This document shows positions 36,577 through 46,998 of a DNA stretch of 64,000 bases, piece after piece. Below the pieces are notes generated by a model. That model did not search any database and was not told the origin of the DNA. It worked only from the letters and a program-made list of their open reading frames with translations. The stretch is from positions 959,599 to 1,023,598 of the forward strand of contig KV419399.1 of NCBI GenBank assembly GCA_001630475.1. Direction: 5' to 3'. Position numbers and translations under genes: made by a program. This stretch comes from Sistotremastrum niveocremeum HHB9708 (lineage: Eukaryota > Basidiomycota > Agaricomycetes > Sistotremastrales > Sistotremastraceae). Numbering within the stretch: position 1 is the stretch's first letter; each line of letters begins with the position of its first letter.

Positions 36577-38268
36577 TCACCTCAGGAGCATTCCATATGC
36601 AGGCGGCAGCCTTCCCGAAGCTGACCTCTGTACATGGATAATCACAGGCCCAGCGTCACGATGCCTGTCCGATTGTGCTCCAGTCTCCAAGAAGAGTTCT
36701 CGAACCTGCAAGAACACACCGGCTGCTGGAATAATATGATTTGCTGCATCCTGACTGGGACCTTCTGGACTGGTCGATCCCGTGGACATGAGCAAAGGTG
36801 TACCACGTGGCTGTTCTTCTACGTTCGGAGGCGGACTCTTGGTCGCAGGTAATACAGAATATGAGGATGTGCCGCTGGAAGTACTTGTCTCTCCTGAAAA
36901 TTGAAGGGATAGAGCTCCGTCATCGAAATCACTTTTACCGAGAGCCGTGCTTACCAGAGCTTTCAAGTTGCTCTCGCGCCATTGGAAACCCATAGAAAGG
37001 GGACGCAGCAAACTTCAGCGCGATAATTCGTCTACGGCGATAGCAGTAAGACATGGAAGCGCCCAGCGATAACGCTCCCAGTATCCCTGCCAGCAATACT
37101 CCTATGAGAGTACGGGTCTCCAATCTGGTACTAGCTCGCGATGACTTTTCAACGGTAGGCCGAGATGCGATGGAGGTCGAAGTCGAGTTGACAAGTGAAG
37201 TTGCTTCCGTCTGATTCAAATTCGTCGAGTCACAATGAGTGAACGTGTTGTTATTTTCGGCAACAAAATTAGTCATCATATATAGTGTCCTTGCTGTAGA
37301 TGCTAGAATGCAATTTATTAGTAATAATATATCACATCGTGCTTGTCTCACTAGAACCTGAATGAAACTCATGAAGCACGGGGGCACGGGCATTTTCGAG
37401 CATAGTAAAAACATACCAGGAGCCATCCACCCAGAAAAGGTTATACAAGTCATCGTCAATCTTTATTCCTTCGTTGCAGACTCCACTCTGTATGTCGATG
37501 GGTAGCCTTTCCAATATAAAATCTCGACGATGAGTTCACCCTGGTTCATGGATTCTCCCGAGACTTAATTCGACGTACGATTGGTTGACCTCCGGGCTAC
37601 ACTGCGCTTTCCCAAATTGAGTGAGGTAATCCTGATAGGCGCCAGCGCCTTCTCTCGGCGAAGATGATTAGTTCGTCTTCGGAAAGATAGGGCCGGGGTT
37701 CCACCTGCATCGATCCCGTTGTCGCCATCCAGTCCCGAACCCACGCCTCGTTGGCAACTGTAGAAGATATTGAAAATGAGGAGCTGGGCTCTACAGGCTA
37801 TGACGGTGCGACATACTTGAGACAAAGCATACTGAGAGCGAACGCTATAGAATTACAACAGCACCGAGCTGGTATGAACCTGTAAGAATACTCTCCTTCA
37901 TTGAAAATTATCGGTACGAATACTCACAGACTTGGCTGTCGCACTGGTCTGGGGGAGTCGCTGTCTGCATAACGCCCACAGTATCTAGACATTGACTTTC
38001 ATGAGATCTGAGTTGACCAGCAGAGCGACATGGCCAGGCACATGTGGGGTCACATATCTGCCTTAACATCTCATACGTCCGACCTTTTCGTTTTTTTTAG
38101 TTTCGATAAATTGCTTTTGACTATCGGATACTCACATGGCGTTATGCCTACCACAGACGTGTACCAGTCTAATGACGTCCCCTTGCATGATGTGTTTCCG
38201 GTCAGGGCCGTTTGACTTGACACAAGCTGGAGGAGACTACCCAAAACAGATAAAGTAGCAGCAAGCAT
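36577..38268 (-). CDS. Cys-rich type I membrane protein C (SP - ectodomain - TM - PPxY tail)
   Basis: The start at 38268 gives signal peptide MLAATLSVLGSLLQLVSSQ, then NTSCKGTSLDWYTSVVGITPC. The next exons give RTYEMLRQICDPTC and DTVGVMQTATPPDQC, then the short Cys-rich segments shared by the family and SGVCNEGIKIDDDLYNLFW. The exon around 37300-37010 holds an Asn/Thr-rich stalk (TNLNQTEATSLVNST), one membrane helix (LIGVLLAGILGALSLGASMS) and YRRRR. The cytoplasmic end reads RHRDAGPV, then RSASGRLPPAYGMLLR: a PPxY motif. It is closer to membrane protein D than to A or B, especially in the tail (RH-DAGPV, RSASGRLPPAYG). Head-to-tail with D. Function unknown. Confidence 0.72.
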
Positions 38269-38842
38269 TCTGGAGGTGCGAGATGGTCTCGCAAACCAAT
38301 GGTACCCTTTAAATGATTAAATCATTTGAATTGTTGAACGAATAACATTGATACTTCTCTCGTACTTACGTGCATGTGGAGAGATTTTTCTCGACATCCA
38401 TTGCTACAGGTTATAACGTTTCCCCATCACGGAATCGCCGTTGTAGAAATCAGGATGTTATGACGTTGCCCGGTTACTAATGAAGAATCCTCGCTTTTGA
38501 AACTGGGGCCAAGTCCATGCTGCACACCTTTCTGCAGGGCTACACCACTTAAAATTTGACCACGCCAGGAATGACCGATGCTTCAAACCAGAAAGAACGG
38601 TTGCGCAACCGTAATCCCAGGCTGAGCCCTTGGATCAAAAATGCTGATGCTTTTCCAGTCGGCCGAATAGGTAGCCATCATAACTGATATTCCGTTCATC
38701 AATAAACAAGTCCGCATTGCATATAATAATAGAAGGTGCTAAACAGCGACAGCGGCACGAAGGATGCCTGAGAAGACATAGCGAGGAACACAACGAACGT
38801 TCGATGAACCCGTACAAATGTTCACGATATCAAGGTCAAATA

Positions 38843-40688
38843 TCATCTCATCAATTGTCCATAAGCCGGCGGTAACCGGCCCGAAGCCGATCTTCCTAAT
38901 TGAGCATCGACCGGCCCGGCATCTTGATGTCTATCAGCTTCCGCCGGAGACAACGACCGATCAATTTGCTCAGGTCTCCAATCTTTGTTGTTTGGTAGTT
39001 CCGCAGTCGCCATTTCTGAATAATGCGACTCGTTCGTGAGTTTGAGAGCTCCGGGACGAGGTTCGGTAGCAGCGTTGAAGCTTGCTGCTGCGGGCGACGC
39101 TGAAGTAGAGGCAGCAGGTGAATAAGACGCTGAATGCGAGGGTGATTGTGATGGGGAATGAGAAGGTGATTGGAATGGTGATTGAAATAGTGACGGCGAG
39201 GGCGAAGAAGATGACTGAAGCAACGAAGGATTTCGTGAGCTTTCGCCCACGGCGTGAACATCACTAAAGGGAGACATCGCGGCTGGAATTGGGAGACATC
39301 GTCAGGATGATAGCGGTTGGACTCAACATTTGCACTCACAAGACGACTCTTTTGGTGGAGGGACAGGAGACAGATGGAATTGTTCGATGACGTGTGCATC
39401 ATTATCAATCATTGCGTCACCCTCTTCGAAATCATCGTCGATGAAGATTTCAGGTCGCCGTCTCGTGTATTTCCGGCGTCGATAATAGTAAATTGAGGCG
39501 GCGACTAAGGCTGCCCCGCCGAGTATCGCGGCAAGTATGATTCCAACTTCAGCACCTGTTTTTAATCCGGGTTTAGGTGTTGTACTCGAGGTTGAGGATG
39601 TGGTCGGGGGTGCTGAAGTGGTGGTGGTATTGTCGAGAGTTGTAGAAGCACAATGAGTGAAAATGTTGTTGTTGTTGACTACGAAGTTCTTTTGGAGAGT
39701 GTCTTTGGTATAGATGCTAGCTCCCGACGTTAGATTACAGACATCTTGGGTCGCCGAAGACTCACTAAAACCTAGAGGACTGTAAGTCAGTAATGTCCGT
39801 CTCCGATGCGACAGAAGATAACGCACCATGATCCCGTGGGCCAAAATAATGTATATAAATCATCATCAATCTTGATCTTTTCGTTGCAGACGCCGGCTTG
39901 AATAGCGGTCGGTAATCTGTTCAAAGTGACGAGCTGCCCGATGAGTCCGGGAGAGGCTGTGGCAATTTGGCGGCACGTACGATTGGTTGACTTGTGGAAA
40001 ACATTGCCGCTGTCCAAAGTTTGACAGATAATCCCCATAGGCTCCATCGCCTTCGAAGTTCAAGCGCGATCAGCTTACCTAATCCAAAAGGCGTTCTCGA
40101 AGAACCCACCTGCGTCTATACCGGTGTCACCACCAACGCCAGAGCCAACGCCTTGTTGGCAACTATTGCGAAGGACTTCAGATTAGTAAATTAATATGAT
40201 GCACCATTTAGTAGACGTACTTGAGGCATAGCATGCTAAGCGCGAATGCGATAGAGTTACAGCAACAATCGACTGTTACGAGATCAGCAACAAAGACTAT
40301 CTTCAGATATGCTTTGAACTGACAAACTTGACTGTCGCAAACATCTGGCGGGGTCTGGGGACTTAAAGCGCCCACTGTGTCTGGTTACCATGAAAAGTCA
40401 GGCGCGCTTCTCAATGAGAGAAAATATGATCACGCACATGTAGCATCACAGATCTGCCTCAACATTTCATAAGTACGACCTATCCCACCATTCAGCTTCT
40501 AATCCACGAGGAGGCGACGACACCGCGCAAGACATACATGGCGTCACTCCAACCACCGACGTATACCAATCCAATGACGTCCCTTTGCATGTCGTGTCGC
40601 CCGTCGAACGACTTTGGAGGTTTTGAGATGACGCATGCAGCGATATTGAGCTCATTTCTGAGAGAAATAGTGATCGAGCCTGCATCAT
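38843..40688 (-). CDS. Cys-rich type I membrane protein D (ectodomain - TM - long Ser/Pro tail - PPxY)
   Basis: Fourth paralogue. The shared TGDTTCKGTSLDWYTSVVGVTPC is clear, but the N-terminus before it (MQARSLFLSEMSSISLHASS, start about 40688) is a poor signal peptide. The start may be eroded or lie in a missed exon. Downstream exons include CCCNSIAFALSMLCL-like sequence, GVGSGVGGDTGIDAG, QAGVCNEKIKIDDDLYTLFW, and FVVNNNNIFTHCASTTLDN. A Thr/Ser stalk, a membrane helix (GIILAAILGGAALVAASIYY) and RRRKYTRRR follow. The tail is longer than in the others, with an SPSPSLFQSPFQSPSHSPSQ-type repeat, then RHQDAGPV and SASGRLPPAYGQLMR at the end (PPxY). It is most similar to membrane protein C. Confidence 0.68.
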
Positions 40689-41283
40689 GTAGGACTGAGG
40701 CGTTGGCGCATCGCCACGGCAAAGGGTTCGACGTTGCCAATCACAGCAGGCGTTCGGAAGATGAAATCGGTATTCGGATCCTGCGGAATCCCCACGAAGC
40801 ACTTGGCTACTGGCTACAGCACTTGGCTTTCAAATAAATTTTGCAGCATATGACTCATGCGCCATGATGCATGGAACACCTCCGATACTCATTTCAGCGT
40901 CAATGTGTTCGCGAACATCCATAACGAAATTTCATATCGCGGCCGAAGTCAAATTCAATAATTTACGGTGCGCATCCGGTATCATCACGAAGCAATCCAG
41001 GCGTGGCGGATCTGACTCAATGACGCCGATGCATATGAGTCGAATACACAGAATTTGTAGAGCGTTCCGAAGAGTGATTAAAGGGCCACGGTAGGAGACA
41101 CGTTGCCGTCAGCACTCGTCAGGGATAGTCTCAGACAATGCAAGACTGTCTAGTCGTGTCGGACCGATCAACCTTTTGCTCCTAGGCCAAGAACATGAGC
41201 CTATGGAGATACGCAGGCGTTGGCAGAGGTGCGATCACACAGCTCCCTCTACTTGCAAGTTGTCGGAGAGTCCGATCATGCAA
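40689..41283. other. Intergenic
   Basis: Upstream of membrane protein D. Nothing supported; it might hide a first exon for D, which lacks a strong signal peptide. Confidence 0.45.
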
Positions 41284-41775
41284 TCACCCTTGCCCGTCGT
41301 CGTCGAAGTCGAAGAGAGAACAAGACCACATATCATCTCTATACCAAAAATCAGTATGGATGACGCAAGCATCAGGAAGGGATAAATACCATGATACACC
41401 GGCCTCCATGTGTGCGTGCGCGGGATTCCCAGCTCTCTGCCTTTCCCGTAGCTCCCTATACCGCTCGATGGCTGTTTCTCTCTCGGCTTCCATCATTTGC
41501 TTCTGAGCAAGCGACACCAACCCATCAGTCTTCTTGAAGTTCTGTGCATTCTGTGCCTTTCGCGGTTTATGTGTTAATGTTGGAGGTGCTTGGGCAATGT
41601 CGTTCAAGCGGGTTGTTTTAGGTCGCGAAGCAAACTCTTTTGTGACGGGTAATGGCTGAGTATCCGGAGGGGTATCGGATGCGATGGCGGCCGCTGAAGA
41701 CGATGATTGCTTGGATTTAGAAGGTGGATTTTCTAGAGGCTTGATCTTCTTTGATTTGATTCGAACTTGACGCAT
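41284..41775 (-). CDS. Small basic hypothetical protein, probably nuclear
   Basis: The start at 41775 gives MRQVRIKSKKIKPLENPPSK, then a Ser/Ala-rich linker and RLNDIAQAPPTLTHKPRK. A charged helix follows (QKQMMEAERETAIERYRELR). The single-exon reading ends DFDDDGQG at 41284. An intron beginning at the GTATTT after MEAGVSW, near 41392, is possible and would change the C-terminus. The basic start and coiled-coil-like Glu/Arg helix resemble small nucleolar or ribosome-biogenesis proteins such as CCDC137, but I see no diagnostic motif, so this is only a suggestion. Confidence 0.5.
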   Translation of the reverse strand: MRQVRIKSKKIKPLENPPSKSKQSSSSAAAIASDTPPDTQPLPVTKEFASRPKTTRLNDIAQAPPTLTHKPRKAQNAQNFKKTDGLVSLAQKQMMEAERETAIERYRELRERQRAGNPAHAHMEAGVSWYLSLPDACVIHTDFWYRDDMWSCSLFDFDDDGQG

Positions 41776-42362
41776 GGTGCCTCTCATGTCATCTTCGACT
41801 CGCCTGTATCCGACGGCACTCAGCTCGTGTGATCACAGTCAGAAGAGATATAAGACGCACTGATTGAAATGTTTCAATGATTCTTCAGGCTATTCCATGG
41901 CTTTAGCCATATTCATCTTGGGACATTCATGACAAGACGAACCTTGATTTCGATTGATTTCGACTTCTTTGCCCCTCGACTCTCCTCGTCTCCTTTATCC
42001 CCATTCTCTTCCCTCTTCCTCTTCTTATCACGCCACTCTTTCTGTATCCGTTCTCCGTCTAGGACTCTTCTCATTGACTTCGGGATATCATCCAGCTCAC
42101 TTTTTCTCGCCGCGGACGAAGGTGCAAGTTCGAAACCTCTGTATCAAAGAGTCAGCACACGGTTAACATAAGATTTCAAGAGGACCGTTTTCTCACCTCG
42201 CATCGCGTTCTTTCTCTCGAAGGGATCGTTTACTCCGTTTATGAGGCATCGAGTGATATAGGAAGGCGAAAAAGACGGGCGCTTCAACCGGCACGGCTGA
42301 ACTCGGTGATCGGATGAGCAGAAACCACCGGCTCCGGTTTTCGGCGAGACTCGGAAGCAAAT
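41776..42362. other. Intergenic
   Basis: Between the small basic protein and the inverted-repeat element. Open frames (41929-42171 +) have no supporting features. Confidence 0.45.
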
Positions 42363-43094
42363 CTCGAGGCCAAGGGGGTATCGGTCCGTTAACTCCGGAT
42401 ACCGGGTAGAGGTAGGTAGGGTCAAGCCGAGGGCTTAAAAAGTTTTTTGGACTTTATATATTAGAGCCTGCTAGACGGCCCAAATCACGATGAGAAGTGA
42501 TCTATGCATCAACGCGACACTAACAGGCTGTTTTTTGACTACCTTGATCGACCCACTATCGTAACCTAATATAGTGTCTCATTCTCACGAGCGGAACCCT
42601 CAATCGCTGCCTGCCTCGGCACGCGTCGCCCTCACTGACTCTCGTCCGCTCGGCGCGAGGATATATCATGAACGTTGGATGGATTGCTACCCTAGCATAT
42701 GTTGGCATACGTTGGATATCGGGATGGATTTTGCATCACTATCAAGATGGTGTAAGAATGAGCATCTCATACATGTGAGCAATCACACCCATTGCTATCT
42801 AATGATCACTTCACTCAGCCAGTCCTCCCAGAAAGATTCCGTCAGTTCCTTCCTGTACCCGGTGAACGTTGTGCCTTATCGGGAGCCTCGTCGCGTCCTC
42901 AGCGGCGGTCAGAGGAAAGTCTCAGGAGGCGATGACGTAGAGCGGAGTTTGTAAATCGGCTGTCGGATATACCTAATTCAGTAATATCTCGGTGATAGCG
43001 GCGGTAATATAGGTAGGTAGGGCGAACCCGAGGCCTTACCAAGTTTTTCCGACCCGGTATCCGGATTTAACGGACCGATACCCCCTTGCTCGAG
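42363..43094. mobile_element. ~0.73-kb element with terminal inverted repeats (MITE-like)
   Basis: The left arm 42363-42406 (ctcgag..caagggggtatcggtccgtt...) is matched in reverse complement by 43053-43094 (...aacggaccgataccccctt..ctcgag), with one internal mismatch over about 36 bp and small differences near the outer ctcgag. Each arm is itself an imperfect palindrome around gttaac or atttaac (ggtatc...gatacc). Just inside, a second motif (aggtaggtaggg...ccgagg..cttam.aagttttt) occurs at about 42410-42457 and 43008-43050, but in direct orientation. No transposase is encoded; the interior frame 42574-42954 (+) has no known domain. A non-autonomous DNA element is the simplest reading. No target-site duplication was established. 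Confidence 0.6.
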
Positions 43095-43586
43095 GCACTG
43101 AAAAAAGTGTAAAATAATCACACTGAGAGGAAAAGATTTCGGGAGGCTTCCGAGGATTGCTAACTTTGAATCTCCGTTGAGATCATTCGAAGAAGAATAA
43201 TGGATCTTTCCCTACGTCCTCTCCTTTTTTCAATTTTCCCTTCCAATTTTCTCCTTAGGTGTGATGACGGAAGCCGAACTCCGACAGAACTGCCGAGCTA
43301 GTGACGGTCACGCCCGTGGCATCGCCTTTGACCAGCGCTTCGAACGTCCTTGCGAACGTCTCGTCGCGTTGCCTCAGTCCCAACAAGCCCGTCTTGATAC
43401 ATTCTGAACAACAATCCCCAGGAGACAGTGTGGAAGTCTACGAATCATCTCCACAAGCACCAGTCGACCGAATACGTGAGTCGCCGCTGCGTTTGTTAGA
43501 CTTTGTCTCACACTGCCTCGTTCGCCGAATCTGACGCACCCCCCGTCTCTAGTGGCTATCATTTCATCGTTTCCTACAGTCTGAAC
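43095..43586. other. Upstream region of the BTB gene
   Basis: No gene seen. A CT-rich stretch (about 43215-43260) is typical of fungal promoters. Confidence 0.5.
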
Positions 43587-44585
43587 ATGTCCGCTGCATC
43601 CCAGGATCCCTCAGAAAAGACGTCTTCTCTCTTTCAATTTCCCGATGCCGATTTTACAATCCGCTCCAGCGATAAAATCCTCTTTCACGTCCACAAAACC
43701 TTGATCTGTCTCGCCTCACGCGTTTTCCGTGACATGATCTCTCTTAATCACCTTAGCTCTTCATCTTCTTCCCCTCATCCAATCGTCGATATATCTGAAA
43801 AGGGGGATTTGACCGATGCAATGCTTCGATACATCTACCCTCTCCCTCGTCCCGTTTTCAACAGTCTTGACCCTATGGTGTTGCTGCTAGAAGCAGGAGA
43901 CAAATACGATATCGCCAATATTGCAGCAGCTATCGAAGACTTACTCCTCGTTACGCCTATCGCAGAATCCGATTCTGTTCGCGCGTATGCAATCTCGAAG
44001 AAGTTCCAGCTCTCCCGGCTCGAACCAGTTGTCGAATGTATGCTACTAAAGGAACCCTACGCACTCTTGCAAGACGAAGAAACTCCAGACGAGATTGGCC
44101 AGATCACGGCTGACGACTATCGAAAGCTTGACTTCTACCGAAAGGAACGCGTCCGGCGTGCACACGAGCTTTTTAATCATAACCGTGTCAAGGATCGAGC
44201 AATGTGCGAATGTCGGAAGAAAGAAATCGTGTGCAACATCCCCCAGCTACACCAGATAATGGCTGAGGAGAGGCGAGTTTGTCAATCCTGGGGGCTATTT
44301 GCTAGGATCTGTTCCAAAGAACTGCTTAAATGTCCCACGCTTGATATCAACGCTCATCATCTCCGTCAACGAGCAGTGGACGAAAGCTCTTGCAAGGACT
44401 CCAAGACCGTTCTTTTCGACGACCTCAAGGTTATCATTGCGTGTTTGAGCCTGGATATCCAAGAACTGCCGTGGAGGTTCCCCGAAGCGTATGCAGAGTC
44501 ATTCTCCTACCCAGAGGTTTGTACCTCCGCATTCGCCTCGTTCGAAACTCCTACAGGGGGAAGAGGGCATATGACAAGAATGTAA
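43587..44585 (+). CDS. BTB/POZ-domain protein
   Basis: Intronless, 332 residues, starting at ATG 43587 (MSAASQDPSEKTSSLFQFPD). The BTB fold is recognisable: FPDADFTIRSSDKILFHVHK, then LICLASRVFRDMISL, a Ser-rich loop, and VDISEKGDLTDAMLRYIYPL (residues about 10-100). This matches the large Agaricomycete family with a single BTB domain and a helical C-terminal region. The remainder has charged helices and a Cys-rich patch (CECRKKEIVC). BTB proteins often serve as CUL3 adaptors or dimerisation modules; the partner here is unknown. The frame is open upstream to 43503, but the ATG at 43587 precedes the first conserved residues and is preferred. Confidence 0.82.
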   Translation: MSAASQDPSEKTSSLFQFPDADFTIRSSDKILFHVHKTLICLASRVFRDMISLNHLSSSSSSPHPIVDISEKGDLTDAMLRYIYPLPRPVFNSLDPMVLLLEAGDKYDIANIAAAIEDLLLVTPIAESDSVRAYAISKKFQLSRLEPVVECMLLKEPYALLQDEETPDEIGQITADDYRKLDFYRKERVRRAHELFNHNRVKDRAMCECRKKEIVCNIPQLHQIMAEERRVCQSWGLFARICSKELLKCPTLDINAHHLRQRAVDESSCKDSKTVLFDDLKVIIACLSLDIQELPWRFPEAYAESFSYPEVCTSAFASFETPTGGRGHMTRM

Positions 44586-45288
44586 TTACATCAGCGAATA
44601 TCCGAAGTTTAAGCGAACGAAGAGGCGTTCGCTTCAATGTCCGCTATCTCCGTCCTCCCTATCGCTCCTTCCCTTGCGCCCTCCCTTGCCCTCGGAGTAA
44701 GAACGATTGGAGCGAGAGACTGTATAGGAGATTGATGCAGAGTTCCAGATACTGTGTGTTGTTCAGGCCAGTATCATTCGATTAATTAATGAAGCCTATC
44801 CATAGGAATCGTTCCAGGAACGAGAGCTTCCGCGAATGGGCTGAATTCGAATATGCGACCACTCCTTCTGCCTAAATCCCATAATACGGATGGAACCTGA
44901 ATCCGAGTCAACTAGTGCGATGTTTATTCATGCTTAAGCAGTGGTTGTATTTGTCGAAGAGAGAACAAAAATGAAGGGAATCATATATTCACGAACATAG
45001 AATATTTGGGCATTGCGAGTGTTCATCATTGGACACTTGATTCAACTTGAACGAGATTCAACGAGTGATGAATCGCAGCATCTTTGTTGACAGTATATGC
45101 AAAGGTCGGTAAGAGAGGTTAGCCTCGTTAATGAAATATTCTCTCATCATGTTAATATGTATCCGCGAAGCATGCTTCTCGACTTCACAGCGATGGGGTG
45201 ACCATATTCCCAATTTCCTACTGTGGACCTACACTGAAGTTGTAGAAGAGCCGTCGGAATTTTCCGGAGACTCCTGTTGTGACTCATC
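44586..45288. other. Intergenic
   Basis: Between two plus-strand genes. It contains an AT-rich stretch and no supported gene. Confidence 0.5.
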
Positions 45289-46865
45289 ATGGCGACTTCC
45301 AGTGTTCTACCAGCAGAGCTTTGGATTGAAATCCTCATGCGATCTTCCTTAGAAGGCGCCGTAAACATGTACCAGGTAGACTACCTTCCATCCAACCAAT
45401 CGTATGTGCCTGAAAGTGGGGAGTTTCCCAGACATCGTCAGCTTTCCGGTCTCTCGTTCAGTCAAATCAGCGGATTCTCACAGTGACATGGTACACTTTT
45501 CCCTTCGATTTGCCAATAGGTATGACACCGGAGAACCCCCCTCCAAACTTCCTGGGTCTTGCTGTGCAAGCCGTCCGCCTACGCGAGAGACTTAAGCAAG
45601 CCGACATCACCAAGACTCTGATTCCGTTGGCGCACACCGCTCATTCATTGCCATCCATCTGCTCTGACGACGAAGATGACGAGCCACATAATATCGAATA
45701 TCCATTTGTATTTGGCGACATTATCGTCTATGCATGGACAGATCCTGATAATCACCCGCTGAGAACTATCATTGTGGCCGATCTCAAAAATGAGACTCGT
45801 CGACTTGACATACCGACCTGGGTCATCGACTCCTTCTATTGTCAAATGTTGGATGATAACTCGACTCTGCGGATATCGACCATCTGTTGGGATGGTCACA
45901 ATGACGCACTCACCGTGCATGACTATGCTCTCTCTGAGTCTGAAATCAGACATGCTAAACATCTTCTCGATACACCGATACCCCCATCTGTCTCGATTGG
46001 TAATAGTCCTATTACAGAAGGCGACTTTGTTTTCGTACCTGGTGGATCCAGTCTCCTCGTAGCCAACATGCGCGCCTATACGGGCCTTCACTTGACGTTT
46101 GACGGAATTCAGGTCAGCTGAACTTTTTGCCAGGCAAAAGAATATCAGTATTGAACAAACTGACAGAGTATACATCGTGTTCGCGTTCATTCTGATAGGA
46201 GATCGATCATCGTCGAATTCAAGGATGAATCCGACCATCATATCCATTTCTCTATCCTTCCCATCCCTCTCGCAATGCCAGTACTTTTCTCAAGACATGA
46301 GGACAGTCAGTCAGGTGAATGGCAGTGGCCCGTGGAACATATATCTCTGGTATCGGTTTTCAGTTATCCTACGGGATTCCAATCACCAGATATCCCCATG
46401 CCCGCCGATGTCGTAATCACTCGTTCGATGTCTTCCGGCGCCTCGCTTGCATCCCTAAATTCCAACATCATGGAAATCATCCGACACTCCACTCAGTCAC
46501 TCGATAGAAGCCAACCACATGTCATAGAACGCATATCCGTATCTATCAACCCATGGTCCATCCAATCGACGATACTCCAACCCGCTGCCGGTCCTCCCCC
46601 AAACTTCGAAATTTTGCGAGTAAGGGGCACTCAGGAGAGATATTCGAGTCACGCTGCTCTAATCATGATTGGAGAAACCGTAGGTGAAGGGATCTATGTT
46701 CTCAGGACTGAGAAAAATGATGGAATGAACTGGTTGCATTTGAATCTCCCGTCGTCGATTGACCCGTCGATGAAGACCACTGAAGTCGCTATCTGGGGCT
46801 TTGATATGACTGGCGGGAGGCTGTTCGTGTATCTGCAAGATAAGCTTCATGTATTTTATTACTGA
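45289..46865 (+). CDS. F-box-like protein with beta-rich C-terminal region
   Basis: Three exons: 45289-45375, 45432-46112 and 46167-46865 (introns GTAGAC...CCCAG and GTCAGC...GACAG), all in phase 0, giving 488 residues. The N-terminus MATSSVLPAELWIEILMRSS fits the F-box start (LP.ELW.EI). It continues across intron 1 into TSSAFRSLVQSNQRILTVTW, the usual second half of a degenerate fungal F-box. The rest is beta-strand rich (YPFVFGDIIVYAWTDPDNHP, FVFVPGGSSLLVANM, AIWGFDMTGGRLFVYLQDKL), consistent with a propeller-like substrate-binding region. The family role is a substrate receptor of SCF ubiquitin ligases. No target can be named. Confidence 0.75.
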
Positions 46866-46998
46866 GTCTGCTAAAATAGTAAAACGTGTACAACGCTCGG
46901 GCGTTCTCATACTGGACGTCACTGAGTCAAATGAATCTGACGGACTACGCAACGCAAATCAAAGACTGGAATAAAACGGGGGTTCTCTGCAGATCCTT

